Positions 10,701-16,319 of a DNA stretch of 36,802 nt are shown here, one piece after another (position 1 is the stretch's first letter; each line of letters starts with the position of its first letter). This stretch comes from JADLGF01 sp020849415 (GTDB lineage: Bacteria > Chloroflexota > Chloroflexia > Thermomicrobiales > UBA6265), in contig JAPXTJ010000013.1 in assembly GCA_033812595.1 (NCBI GenBank), forward strand, positions 1-36,802, in the 5' to 3' direction. Made by a program: the position numbers and the translations under genes. Under the pieces are notes generated by a model. That model saw nothing but the letters and a program-made list of their open reading frames with translations. It ran no database searches and had not been told where the DNA came from.

Positions 10701-11168
10701 GTAACCGTCTTCAAGATTGATGCTCATTCCACCGTAGGCCTCGTCGACCCAGCGGATGACGCCGTTGACCGGCGAGAGCACGGTGCGACCCGCCGCGGAG
10801 CTACCGTCGGAGGGTACGAGATCGAACGAGTATTTGTATTGCCAGTACTGGCTGCACGAGCGGGTTCCGGAGGGATCATCCCGCAGCGTCTGGGCGTTGC
10901 AGTTGTAATGACTGCCGCCGGCGGCTGGATTGGTGTTGTACCCCTGCGATACCGACCAGGATTCACCGGCCGGCACCGGCAGCTTGATGCTCGAGTGGTG
11001 CGCTTCGGCGGTTTCGGCCGCGAAGGGGCCTGGCGCCGGGATCAATCCGGACAGGCCAGTCAACACGAACGAGAAAACGAGCAACCAACGCAGTACATTG
11101 ACCGGTTGCAAGCGGCGACGCGCCAGCCCGCGCGCACTCCGCTGGGAACCCCGGACTTCCCGATTCAT
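4755..11168 (-). CDS. Giant secreted modular protein: M23-like, FN3-like, 15 Ig-like repeats, DPBB-like insert, DNRLRE
   Basis: 2137 residues. An Arg-rich N-terminus and hydrophobic core (about residues 24-44) form a signal peptide, with likely cleavage near residue 56. Domains: M23/LytM-like fold (about 65-205) with H162 and H197-L-H199; FN3-like (258-345); five Ig-like repeats (358-800); a Cys-rich double-psi-barrel-like insert (825-1000) with the pattern VYDLGPW...AIDIADGTW; ten more Ig-like repeats (1008-1914); an acidic Pro/Glu/Thr-rich linker (1915-1976); a DNRLRE/CBM96-like domain (1977-2137). The ATG at 11168 is preceded by GGAGG at 11176-11180. Inferred role: extracellular or wall-bound structural/adhesive protein, perhaps binding peptidoglycan or polysaccharide. 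In the M23 domain the first zinc His of the usual H-x-G-x-D is Lys112, so peptidase activity is doubtful. No sortase or S-layer motif is seen. The gene is monocistronic, with its own terminator. Confidence 0.9.
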   Translation of the reverse strand: MNREVRGSQRSARGLARRRLQPVNVLRWLLVFSFVLTGLSGLIPAPGPFAAETAEAHHSSIKLPVPAGESWSVSQGYNTNPAAGGSHYNCNAQTLRDDPSGTRSCSQYWQYKYSFDLVPSDGSSAAGRTVLSPVNGVIRWVDEAYGGMSINLEDGYAYAYFHTNLAPGLAAGQRVTQGQYLGTVAPSGQAGNGGFPHLHVTLWQTNDGGNWDRNPVAFSGSQAIEGVSLAAQTESAVNQHRGAAFTSSNVVLANDQNPPSPPVHLAPGHGVTYDATSQVVTLSWSASTGATEYRVWINDSPASGWISTTSWTTPTLTTGQYAWQVKARGAGGEGSLSGKWVFWVDPAGGDDLPPLSTTPGPLGLTNAPSSGTAGTSVVVTGAGMTANETVDVFWDSTSGTRIGQTTANSAGNWRITFTVPDATGGSHQVVARGVTSNRNTTGAFSVSSSIQRVPISGVPGTSIEVTVKGFAAGELVSLIFHHSSSSTHALGSVRVNANGTGVTTVTMPSSTTGQHDYRGVGQASGRTAWGALWVQPSMTLSKDQGASGDSVTATVRGFPSSTMVRVAWNQSGSSSGTTLCNSTTSSTGSITCTFNVPSAAAGAYPIVATAGSTTISATFGIGGTAALTVTPTSGNVASPFQLSLGGFLGNESVRLSIDGASTPWRTVSVASNGTALVKSTIPYLTQGNHTITARGVTSGRSVSGTLTISPSMDVNPSGGAAGSTASAWMRGFGADKPISLRFNATNGANGTVVCSGRTTNDGSFNCSFTVPAIAAGSYPVRAVSDGLFATDTFAVTQAGAIVGGAVLGIGTYQVTATREGLVGGTTSSGHVIVPNDHFVSLPACAGRNCHWLTPGTTHATYGHITDCGASTCYVRVTNPATGICRVEPVYDLGPWFTNDNWWAPSEQRSLNNLTGTVNILPQGYPGTDAARDGLDVGYGMSNGIGRSNVGYETGNRAAIDIADGTWVDIGFQYGAGIGTVVVSLLWQTGEDVASARDACLQPASDPTEPARVTPSTLSGHGGDVVTVTGTNYGANESIGIYWHSTSGAPIATTVTNGSGSFSVNVTIPSGDPGSYHLVGKGQTSLKQASRSFLLLPATRITLQPTSGAAGSGTTVNGAGYHRQEPVTIFWKSTGSTGQVLTTATTNAAGEFSVDVTIPSAPAGNDLIVAKGNDSALQASRTFTVTDASTELTVPRISIDITTAFVGAVIPVTGRGYGANESVRIYWDSTGSSGTLLTTVTANASGEFTTTITVPETDDGRHLIVGLGMQGGQKPSRSITIQAAPSIEGSASSGAPGTVVDVTGARFLGSENVDLFWQSAIGTPLSTAAANPDGSFSIGIAIPASAAAGDYTVIAKGRASGFEATFAFTVTAPPATGITFSPMTGPVGTVVTVNGVGFGSGEVVRFRWDNTSSGPDLGSITADSNGAFTGTVTVPAASDGPHRLIAHAQSSNKKPFKDFTVTTVVTPRITFSPTSGPPGTQVTVNGTGFENGELVRFRWNNTSSGPNLGSATADSSGAFTATVTVPDAAEGAHRLIAHAQTSGRKPFLDFEVTEPIEVVEPRILIDPVQGRTSTKVTVTGSGYQSGERVEIRWNSSSTSAPLLATATANGSGAFSVEVTVPNVVGGAYRIVGKGLTSLKNPTRTFTITPSIGASASQVEPGDEVRLTLRGFGAGERIEIFFDNVSGTALATVTANATGVAAATITIPSAVNGTHTIRAVGGATSAPPHTVTVSNGSDEPATASIADGTAPSAGKATLNLANFWSSERVEIFWDDRTAPTSAFVIESSGGYSGQVSVPTLPGGSHSIRVVGVDSGKSATADVTVTPSVVLTPPIGAVGARIVVDVKGWTPGQTASIYFNRPAGGSGGTLACSATARDSGTASCSFSVPSGFAVGTVVPITATGSPGSATSLFEVRNDPVGFWQAEDEPVVEETPVAEESDPVETPVDEPVVEEPTPTEEVVEETPVPEPTAAPAPEPRTVTGYAISDVTVYAARPDEAGSEPYGALETGGADGAVTYVMFNVEGIGAGTVVDARLVLTGNGQFAGYEPVSVVPGLWIDEPSATWNGLPTSGLTAATDGSWSPAHLPPTGSGETIRVDVTTSVTGDGVVTFVITGHTEAVAGFLSRESGNGPRLEITVQD
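4758..5240 (-). other. DNRLRE/CBM96-like C-terminal domain coding segment
   Basis: Residues 1977-2137 of the giant protein. The layout is typical of DNRLRE carbohydrate-binding-like domains of secreted bacterial proteins: DVTVYAARP, then YVMFNVEGI, VVDARLVLT, SATWNGLPT, and a closing RLEITVQD strand. Such domains are beta-sandwiches placed at protein ends. Assignment is by pattern only. Confidence 0.65.
5427..8147 (-). repeat. Ten tandem Ig-like repeats (repeats 6-15)
   Basis: Residues 1008-1914 of the giant protein, about 90 residues per unit. Shared pattern: GxxGTxVTVxGxGF, then E-x-V-x-I/F-x-W-x-x-T/S, TANxxGxF, VTVP, GxHxIxAKG and a closing TFTVT strand. Units 10 (6786-7049) and 11 (6510-6773) are the most alike and look like a recent duplication. 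Confidence 0.85.
8169..8696 (-). other. Double-psi beta-barrel-like insert between repeat blocks
   Basis: Residues about 825-1000 of the giant protein. The order NDHFVSLPAC, YVRVTNPATGICRVEPVYDLGPW and later AAIDIADGTW resembles RlpA/expansin-type double-psi barrels, where an Asp sits in V-x-D-x-G-P-W/F and a second strand reads I-D-L/I-S/A. Several Cys (844, 849, 867, 872, 884) could form disulfides outside the cell. The assignment rests on pattern recognition only. Confidence 0.5.
8769..10097 (-). repeat. Five tandem Ig-like repeats (repeats 1-5)
   Basis: Residues 358-800 of the giant protein. Same basic unit as repeats 6-15 but more diverged; units 3 and 5 each carry a Cys pair (LCNSTTSS...ITC and VCSGRTT...NCSF) that suggests an internal disulfide, as does unit 15. 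Confidence 0.8.
10554..10976 (-). other. M23/LytM-like domain coding segment
   Basis: Residues about 65-205 of the giant protein. The canonical order is present: FDLVPSDGSSAAGRTVLSPVNG, then YAYFHTNL (H162), GQRVTQGQYLGTV, and HLHVTLW (H197, H199). The first zinc ligand position (four residues before D116) is Lys112 instead of His, and the usual Gly is Ser114. Confidence 0.75.
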
Positions 11169-11632
11169 AGCGTGTCCTCCACGGCCATCGTGGTTGCGCC
11201 CGATCGTTCGAGCCGCCCGCGCCTCACGGGTGAGCGGACGATCGGCGCATCGATATACGGTTGATGGGGGAATCGTCCGGGTCGATCTCCGGAACGATCA
11301 GGCCACGCCGTTGAAGCACAATCCCCAGCCAGGATGGTGTTCGCGGATTGCCGCCGGCAGCCAACCGGACCGGCTCTCCTCGATTCGTGAATCGGCGAAC
11401 ACCGTGTCAACGTTGCCCACCGCGCATCCGGTTTTTCGACGAACGATCCGTCAGGAACGTCGTTCGAAACGGACAGATGGACGCGGCGATCGACGCCATA
11501 GTCGGACATCTCGAAAGCAACGACAACCCGGCGCCGCCGGCTCGAACCGGCAACACCCCATATGTACATGCCGCGTACGGGAGCGCGGAAGTGTACGTAC
11601 ATAGTGGTTGTACATCATTATGGGAGTCTTGG
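11169..11632. other. Intergenic region with clustered TGTACA-type palindromes
   Basis: A 464-base gap. It must hold the promoter of the giant gene (minus strand), but no convincing -35/-10 pair was found; TATATC read on the minus strand near 11254 is a weak -10 candidate. The notable content is three palindromic boxes: TGTACA at 11563-11568, TGTACGTACA at 11592-11601 and TGTACA at 11609-11614. Reading frames across the gap show no recognisable family and were not called. Confidence 0.5.
11563..11614. promoter_or_regulatory. Cluster of TGTACA-like boxes (possible operator)
   Basis: TGTACA, TGTACGTACA and TGTACA lie within 52 bases, starting 29 and then 17 bases apart, in a stretch visibly richer in A and T than its surroundings. 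Repeated short palindromes of this sort often bind a dimeric regulator. The regulator is unknown, and the boxes are about 400 bases from the giant gene's start. Confidence 0.35.
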
Positions 11633-12598
11633 CTACGAAAGGGGCAGGGTCGAACGTCCCGATCGGCTCCACTCCGCCCAGCCACGGTCATAAATCTCGA
11701 CCGACTCGAACCCGGCGGCGCGCAACGCCACCCACATCTGGTTGCAGTCAGAGCCGAACCGGCCGTAGAGGATCACGCGCTGCTCCGGAGTGACGCCGAA
11801 CTCAGCCAGCGCCTGCCGGGTGGCCGCGGGATCGAATGAAGCGAGCGCTCCGGAGAGGTCGAACACAGGGTTGGTCCAGGGGACGCGGATCGAACCGGGG
11901 ATGATCCCGGTTTCGAATTGGCCGTCCATGGTGTCGCGCCGCTCATCGTCGGTGCGAATGTCCACGAGCGTGACCTGGTTCGTCTCCAGTAGTTCGGCGA
12001 GCCGCTCCGTCGCCACCCAGAAGCCCTCGGCCGGCGAAACGATCGGCGCTTCCCGTTGTTGCGGAGCACGTTCGATCGTATTGGAAGTCGCTAGCCCGGC
12101 CGTTTGCCAGCCAGCGAAACCGCCATCAAGGAGAGAAGCCTGTTCGTGACCGATAAAGCGCAGGAACCAGACGATGCGGGAGGCGCGGCGAGCATCGACG
12201 CGGTCGTACGCAATGACGTGCGAGTCGGCGCTGATGCCGTGGCGTTTCAGCCAGTCGATACGCTTGCCCTGACCGTCGAAATCGCTGCCGATGTCCTTCT
12301 GATTGAGCACGGTGCCGTAGAAGTCGTAGTCGCGCTCGACGGTTTCGAGCCAATATGAGTGGATCGCACCCGGAATGTGGGCGCTTCGATAATCCCTGAG
12401 GTCGCTCACGTCGATCACCAGCAGGGCGGGGTCGCCAACAGCGATGCGCTCCGAGAGCCAGTCGGTCGATACGAGGAGTGGAGTGTCCTCCGGTGCCTGC
12501 GCGTGCACCCGTGCGAACCACGCGCTACCGACGAGCGGTACCATTGCCGCAGTGGCGAATCCGGAGAGCAGATTCCGACGAGAGCAGCGTTCGATCAT
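11633..12598 (-). CDS. Tat-exported two-domain rhodanese-like protein, catalytic Cys displaced
   Basis: 321 residues. The N-terminus carries a twin-arginine motif (S6-R-R-N-L-L) and a hydrophobic stretch ending near VHAQA, so export in folded form is likely. Two rhodanese domains follow: the first with VIAYDR and LLDGGFAGW, the second with LVDIRTDDER, VILYGRFGSDC and IYDRGWAEW. Overall it matches thiosulfate/3-mercaptopyruvate sulfurtransferases. In that family the catalytic Cys directly follows the V-x-x-Y strand of the second domain; here that position is Gly279, and the nearest Cys is residue 285, six positions on. Activity is therefore uncertain. It is divergent from the HtrA-like gene, with 48 bases between start codons. 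Confidence 0.85.
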   Translation of the reverse strand: MIERCSRRNLLSGFATAAMVPLVGSAWFARVHAQAPEDTPLLVSTDWLSERIAVGDPALLVIDVSDLRDYRSAHIPGAIHSYWLETVERDYDFYGTVLNQKDIGSDFDGQGKRIDWLKRHGISADSHVIAYDRVDARRASRIVWFLRFIGHEQASLLDGGFAGWQTAGLATSNTIERAPQQREAPIVSPAEGFWVATERLAELLETNQVTLVDIRTDDERRDTMDGQFETGIIPGSIRVPWTNPVFDLSGALASFDPAATRQALAEFGVTPEQRVILYGRFGSDCNQMWVALRAAGFESVEIYDRGWAEWSRSGRSTLPLS

Positions 12599-12646
12599 GT
12601 CGCCAATGATAGCAACGCCGGCGCGACGGCCCCGGGGAGTTTCCGC

Positions 12647-13480
12647 ATGGTGCGCAATCGATTCGTTCGCTCGTCGCTGATTCGGTTCGCCATGGCGGGC
12701 CTCATCGCGCTGGTCGCGATCGGACTCGCCTCATCAGCAATCTCCCCGCCGCCGCCGGAACCGCCGGTTGTGATCGAACACGAACCTGATGAGATCGTGG
12801 CGACGACGTTCGCGAATCTCGAAACGGACGCCCGGCGAGCCGACCTCGATCGGCCAATGTCCGATCAGGAGGTCTCCGCCCGGTCGATCGCCGCCGTCGA
12901 GGCGGTGGCGCCGGCGGTAGTGGTCGTGCGCCGAATCGGCGACGCTGACACGCCGGAATCAATTGGGAGCGGGGTGGCTATCGACAGCCGGGGCCACGTC
13001 CTGGCGAGTCTGGGTACAACCGGAGAAACCGGCGAGATCCGGGTCACCTGGCCGACCGGCGAAACGGCGCCGGCGCAGATTGTGCGTATCGATCCGCGTT
13101 ACCGGGTGGTGCTGCTCCGGGCGGAGGGTGGGCCGCCGGCGTTCGCGACGCTGGCCGGATACCCGGTCCGCTCCGGCGACCGGGTGCTGGCGATCGGTTC
13201 GCCCCTGGAAGACTTCAATTACACGGTCACCGCCGGAATTGCCGGCGCGATCGGGGTGACATTGCCCGGTGTCGGCGACGGGCCGGGCATTCCCGATCTG
13301 ATCCAGCACGACGCCGCCACGAATCCGGGTAACGAAGGCGGGCCGATCGTCGACCTGAACGGCAACGTGGTCGGCATCAACATTGGCTCGATCGTGCAGG
13401 AACAGGATGATCTCGTTCAGGGTTGGAGCTTCGCCGTGCCGGCCTGGGCGCTGACGCGGCTGCTCGCTGATCTCGGCTAA
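12647..13480 (+). CDS. HtrA/trypsin-like pseudoprotease, membrane-anchored
   Basis: 277 residues. Start chosen at ATG 12647 because GGGGAG lies 7 bases upstream; the same frame is open further left but there overlaps the divergent gene. One N-terminal membrane segment (about residues 10-32), a Pro-rich linker, then a trypsin-like S1C domain with the family landmarks GSGVAID, DPRY, VLAIGSP, NPGNEGGP and VVGINIGS. All three catalytic positions are changed: His is Gly123 (in GHVLASLGTT), Asp is Arg153 (in DPRYRVVLL) and Ser is Glu230 (in GNEGGP). No PDZ domain follows. The fold is kept but peptide hydrolysis is not expected. Possible role: binding or scaffolding in the periplasmic or outer space; unproven. 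Confidence 0.85.
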   Translation: MVRNRFVRSSLIRFAMAGLIALVAIGLASSAISPPPPEPPVVIEHEPDEIVATTFANLETDARRADLDRPMSDQEVSARSIAAVEAVAPAVVVVRRIGDADTPESIGSGVAIDSRGHVLASLGTTGETGEIRVTWPTGETAPAQIVRIDPRYRVVLLRAEGGPPAFATLAGYPVRSGDRVLAIGSPLEDFNYTVTAGIAGAIGVTLPGVGDGPGIPDLIQHDAATNPGNEGGPIVDLNGNVVGINIGSIVQEQDDLVQGWSFAVPAWALTRLLADLG

Positions 13481-13495
13481 TCAAAGCACAACCGA

Positions 13496-13527
13496 AAGCG
13501 GGCGCCTCCATCCGGAGACGCCCGCTT
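13496..13527. terminator. Bidirectional terminator between convergent genes
   Basis: A 14-bp stem (13496-13509 with 13514-13527, one mismatch) with loop ATCC, followed on the plus strand by CCTTTTCC. It separates the HtrA-like gene (+) and the SIMPL gene (-). The T-tract on the minus side is weaker. Confidence 0.75.
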
Positions 13528-13555
13528 CCTTTTCCGACCCAGGTCGAATCGCGGA

Positions 13556-14311
13556 TCAGCCGCTGATCGACCAGGTAATCTGAACGTCGATCGAGATCTG
13601 GAGCGAACCCGACTGGATCGGCGTGCCGCCGTAGCCGGCTGCGCTGTCCATCATCGCCTGCTCCCGGGCGACCGGGCCGCCACCGAAGGAGCTCTCGACA
13701 ATCGCGACGATCTCGCCCAGTTCGACGTTCGCCGCCTCGGCGAGTTCGGTCGCCTTGTTGGTCGCGTCGGCCACCGCCATCGCCCGGGCCTGGCTCAGGG
13801 CGGCGCTGGCGTCACTCGCGAAGAAGTTGATGCTGTAGATGGTGTTGGCGCCGCTCGCCACCAGTGAGTCGATCAGCTCGCCGAGTCCATCGATGTCGTC
13901 CGTCGTGATCTGGACCTGGTTGCTCACCTGGTATCCGGAAACGCCCTGCAGCCGACCCTGATCGTCCCAGTCGTTGACGACGAAGATCGAGTAGTTGGTC
14001 GTCTGCACCTTGTCTTCCGGAATGCCGGCCGCCGTGACCGTCTCCAGCACCGCGGTCATCCGCTCACCCGCCTCCCGGTTGGTTTCGACAAGCGTTTCGC
14101 CGAAGACGTCGACCCCGACCACGATGCTGACCGAATCGGGCTCGATGGTGATCGTGCCGCGACCGCTGACGGTGATGGAACGTCCGGTGTCCGACGCCGC
14201 GCCGGGCTCAGGGGTGGCTTGCTGGGCGAAGGTTGCGATCGGCGCGGCCAGGGCCACGATCGCGAGCATCGCTACGCCGATGATTCCGCTCGAACTGAGA
14301 ATTCGCTTCAT
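13556..14311 (-). CDS. Secreted SIMPL-domain (DUF541) protein
   Basis: 251 residues from ATG 14311, which has AGGAG 9 bases upstream; a longer in-frame start at 14398 lacks such a site and would bury the signal peptide. The signal peptide (MKRILSSSGIIGVAMLAIV...) ends near IATFAQQA and is followed by an Ala/Thr/Pro linker. The remainder is a SIMPL domain: RSITVSGRGTITIEPDSVSI at the start, the long helix ETNREAGERMTAVLETV, VQTTNYSIF, and the closing SLQISIDVQITWSI strand. SIMPL proteins are exported and of unclear function; some affect oxidative stress or immune signalling in other bacteria. It lies convergent to the HtrA-like gene. Confidence 0.9.
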   Translation of the reverse strand: MKRILSSSGIIGVAMLAIVALAAPIATFAQQATPEPGAASDTGRSITVSGRGTITIEPDSVSIVVGVDVFGETLVETNREAGERMTAVLETVTAAGIPEDKVQTTNYSIFVVNDWDDQGRLQGVSGYQVSNQVQITTDDIDGLGELIDSLVASGANTIYSINFFASDASAALSQARAMAVADATNKATELAEAANVELGEIVAIVESSFGGGPVAREQAMMDSAAGYGGTPIQSGSLQISIDVQITWSISG

Positions 14312-14444
14312 TGATCCTGACTCCTGTGTAGGCTCCGGAAACGGGGCACCCGCCACATCCGAATGGTACTCGCGCCGGCACCATTGCCGTTGCGTCACCT
14401 TAGAAAACGCGCCGCAGACCGGACCGGTTTCGCCGGGAGGAATG

Positions 14445-14472
14445 GAAAACGGCGGATCGATCGATCCGCCGT
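14445..14472 (-). terminator. Rho-independent terminator of the sigma/anti-sigma operon
   Basis: A perfect 10-bp stem (14463-14472 with 14449-14458, read on the minus strand) around GATC, followed on the minus strand by GTTTTCC. It lies about 30 bases after the anti-sigma stop codon. Confidence 0.8.
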
Positions 14473-14502
14473 CTCATGTTCTGTTCGAACGCAGCGTGCG
14501 AA

Positions 14503-15147
14503 TTAGCGCCGGATCAGATCCCGGTCGCGCGCCCACATCCCGCCGATGGCGGCGAGAATCACGATCGAGACCAGCAAGGCGATGTTCCAATTGGTGAGGA
14601 GCGGTTCGCGCGTTTCCGCGGCCACCGCATCCCGGGCGGGCTCATCGGCCTCGTCATTCATAACGTCCGCGGAGGCGGCGCCGAACTCAGCGTCATTGTC
14701 CTCGGCGGTAAAGGGCGTGCCATTGATCACGATCACCGCCCCCGAGACGGTCGGCGCCGCGTTGGGATCGGCATCGTTGGCGGCCAGGAAGTTCCCCGCG
14801 ATCAGTGCCAACACCAGCACGGCGGCGAGAGCGGTGAAGATCGGGTAGAGGGGCGAAGGGCGACGGGGGGCGAGAGGCGTGGGAGCGCTCTTTTCCGGGG
14901 CGTCATGAATGGCGAGTGATCGCGCCGCGACAACCGGCGTCGTGGCCACCACCGCGCCACGGATCATGCCGAAATCGCGCAGGATCACCGCGCAGCGGTC
15001 GCACGTCAGAACGTGATTTCGCACCGATGCCGTTTCCGGCTCGGACAACTCGTTGTCGAAATAGACGCTCAGGGTTTCGAACTCCGGACAACTGTCCCGT
15101 TCGATTTCGCCCGATCGGCTCGAATTGTGGTCCCTGTTACCGACCAT
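14503..15147 (-). CDS. Zinc-binding anti-sigma factor with two membrane segments
   Basis: 214 residues from ATG 15147. The start is uncertain: AGGA lies about 10 bases upstream, whereas an in-frame ATG at 15246 would overlap the sigma gene by 44 bases. A ZAS-type zinc domain is clear, with C20, then H45-x3-C49-x2-C52 (spacing C-x24-H-x3-C-x2-C). This domain clamps the cognate ECF sigma factor. Membrane segments lie at about 100-122 and 185-204, with an acidic external loop (ENDAEFGAASADVMNDEADE region) that could be the sensing part. It is directly downstream of the ECF gene, the standard arrangement for a sigma/anti-sigma switch. Confidence 0.85.
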   Translation of the reverse strand: MVGNRDHNSSRSGEIERDSCPEFETLSVYFDNELSEPETASVRNHVLTCDRCAVILRDFGMIRGAVVATTPVVAARSLAIHDAPEKSAPTPLAPRRPSPLYPIFTALAAVLVLALIAGNFLAANDADPNAAPTVSGAVIVINGTPFTAEDNDAEFGAASADVMNDEADEPARDAVAAETREPLLTNWNIALLVSIVILAAIGGMWARDRDLIRR

Positions 15148-15202
15148 TTCGCTCAGATCCTGGTGGGCCGGGTTTCGGTCTGTCCGTGTCCCGGCGTCAC
15201 TA

Positions 15203-15865
15203 TTACGAACGATCGTATCGTTCGAAATGTTCCCGCGATTGCTCATCGGCCAGGAGTTCGGCTCGAAGCCTGGCCCGACCGCGACTGATTCTCGATTTGA
15301 TGGTGCCGATGGCCGAATCCGTGATCTCGGCGATCTCGTGATACTCGTAGCCAAGCGCGTCGCTCATCAGCAGAGCGACACGCTGCTCTTCGGGCAACCT
15401 GGCCAACGCCGCACCGAGGCGGTCGGAGAGCTCCGCCTGCTCCGATCGTTCCTCCGGCGAAAAATCGTGCGATTGGGTCGACCAGATCGGCGTCGGCTCG
15501 GTGAGCTGCGCGTCGAGGGAGTCAGTCGCCTGACGGGCTCGTTGCCGGATCAGATCGAGACAACTGTTGGTGGCGATGCGCATCAACCAGGAGCGAATCG
15601 ATTCCCCCCGGAACCCGGAGATACTCCGCCACGCCTTGACCATCGATTCCTGGGCAACATCCTCGGCCAGCGAGGGGTCGCGCAGAATCGCGGTGCAGTG
15701 CGTCAGCACCGCGCTCTGGTACCGCTCCACGATTTGATTGAACGCCGTGAGATCACCCGCGACCGCGCGCTCGATCAAGATCGATTCAGCGGTCTCCGAG
15801 GAATCCTCATCGGCCACGGGAGGGGCGATCGTTTCGTTCCGGGCGCGCCGTCTGAACTGCATCAT
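15203..15865 (-). CDS. ECF-family RNA polymerase sigma factor
   Basis: 220 residues from ATG 15865. Another ATG follows immediately at 15862, and a longer frame reaches 15955. No good ribosome-binding site precedes any of them, so the start is provisional. Region 2 is clear (AVAGDLTAFNQIVERYQ, then EDVAQESMVKAWRSI and RSWLMRIATNSCLDLIR), as is region 4 (LPEEQRVALLMSDALGYEYHEIAEI, then SAIGTIKSRISRGRARLR), the helix-turn-helix for the -35 element. The typical region 3 is absent, as expected for ECF factors. It is followed by its anti-sigma gene. Which signal it answers is not visible. The probable promoter at 16277-16305 would give a leader of about 400 bases. Confidence 0.93.
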   Translation of the reverse strand: MMQFRRRARNETIAPPVADEDSSETAESILIERAVAGDLTAFNQIVERYQSAVLTHCTAILRDPSLAEDVAQESMVKAWRSISGFRGESIRSWLMRIATNSCLDLIRQRARQATDSLDAQLTEPTPIWSTQSHDFSPEERSEQAELSDRLGAALARLPEEQRVALLMSDALGYEYHEIAEITDSAIGTIKSRISRGRARLRAELLADEQSREHFERYDRS

Positions 15866-16276
15866 GAATCGATACCGGACAAGCAGGGTAGTGGCTTGAT
15901 AACACCGGGAACCGCGTTCCACCGATGCGGATCGGCGGAATCGGCTCACGACCATACTACGTTGTCGTGGACCAATATGAGGAGGTGTGTGGCTGATCGC
16001 CGGATTGGGGAGTGAAATCGACGTGATTGATGGTACTCAACCCACCAGGGCCAGGATCGACCGGAGCCTGGACAAGAAGATGTCCCGACAAGCCAGCGCG
16101 GCGGAATTCCCCCGATCGCGCCGATCGATCGGATCGATGCCCCGCGCACCTTCACCGGAATCGAAACGATCCTCCGCGAAAGGAATCTCGTCCGGACCTA
16201 CCCCGCGTAGCCAGACGCCTTCTTCCGCGCAGTCGGGGAGCTTCCGCCACGGATGGCTCCTCGGGACTGTACGGAC

Positions 16277-16305
16277 AGAATAGTACGGACACATTCACCT
16301 GTCAA
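16277..16305 (-). promoter_or_regulatory. Near-consensus sigma-70 promoter, minus strand
   Basis: Read on the minus strand: TTGACA (16305-16300), exactly 17 bases, then TATTCT (16282-16277). This is a full -35 consensus with ideal spacing and a 4/6 -10 match. It points toward the ECF sigma/anti-sigma genes, whose first start codon is about 400 bases downstream. Confidence 0.65.
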
Positions 16306-16319
16306 GAGGTGAACGTTCA
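16294..16319. promoter_or_regulatory. Operator-like palindromes over the -35 box
   Basis: TTCACCT-N6-AGGTGAA (16294-16313) is a perfect 7-bp inverted repeat centred on the TTGACA box. It overlaps a second palindrome, TGAACGTTCA (16310-16319). A dimeric repressor bound here would block the promoter. The regulator is not identifiable in this window. Confidence 0.5.

Noticed and set aside
11165..11602. 145-codon minus-strand frame in the gap before the giant gene
   Set aside because: No ribosome-binding site, no domain, runs into the start region of the giant gene; composition looks non-coding.
12359..12646. Upstream extension of the HtrA-like gene
   Set aside because: It lies opposite the rhodanese gene, has no family signal, and a good ribosome-binding site supports the start at 12647.
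15987..16283. 98-codon plus-strand frame with GGAGG just upstream of GTG
   Set aside because: The GGAGG is only one base from the start codon, and the translation is Ser/Pro/Arg-rich without structure.
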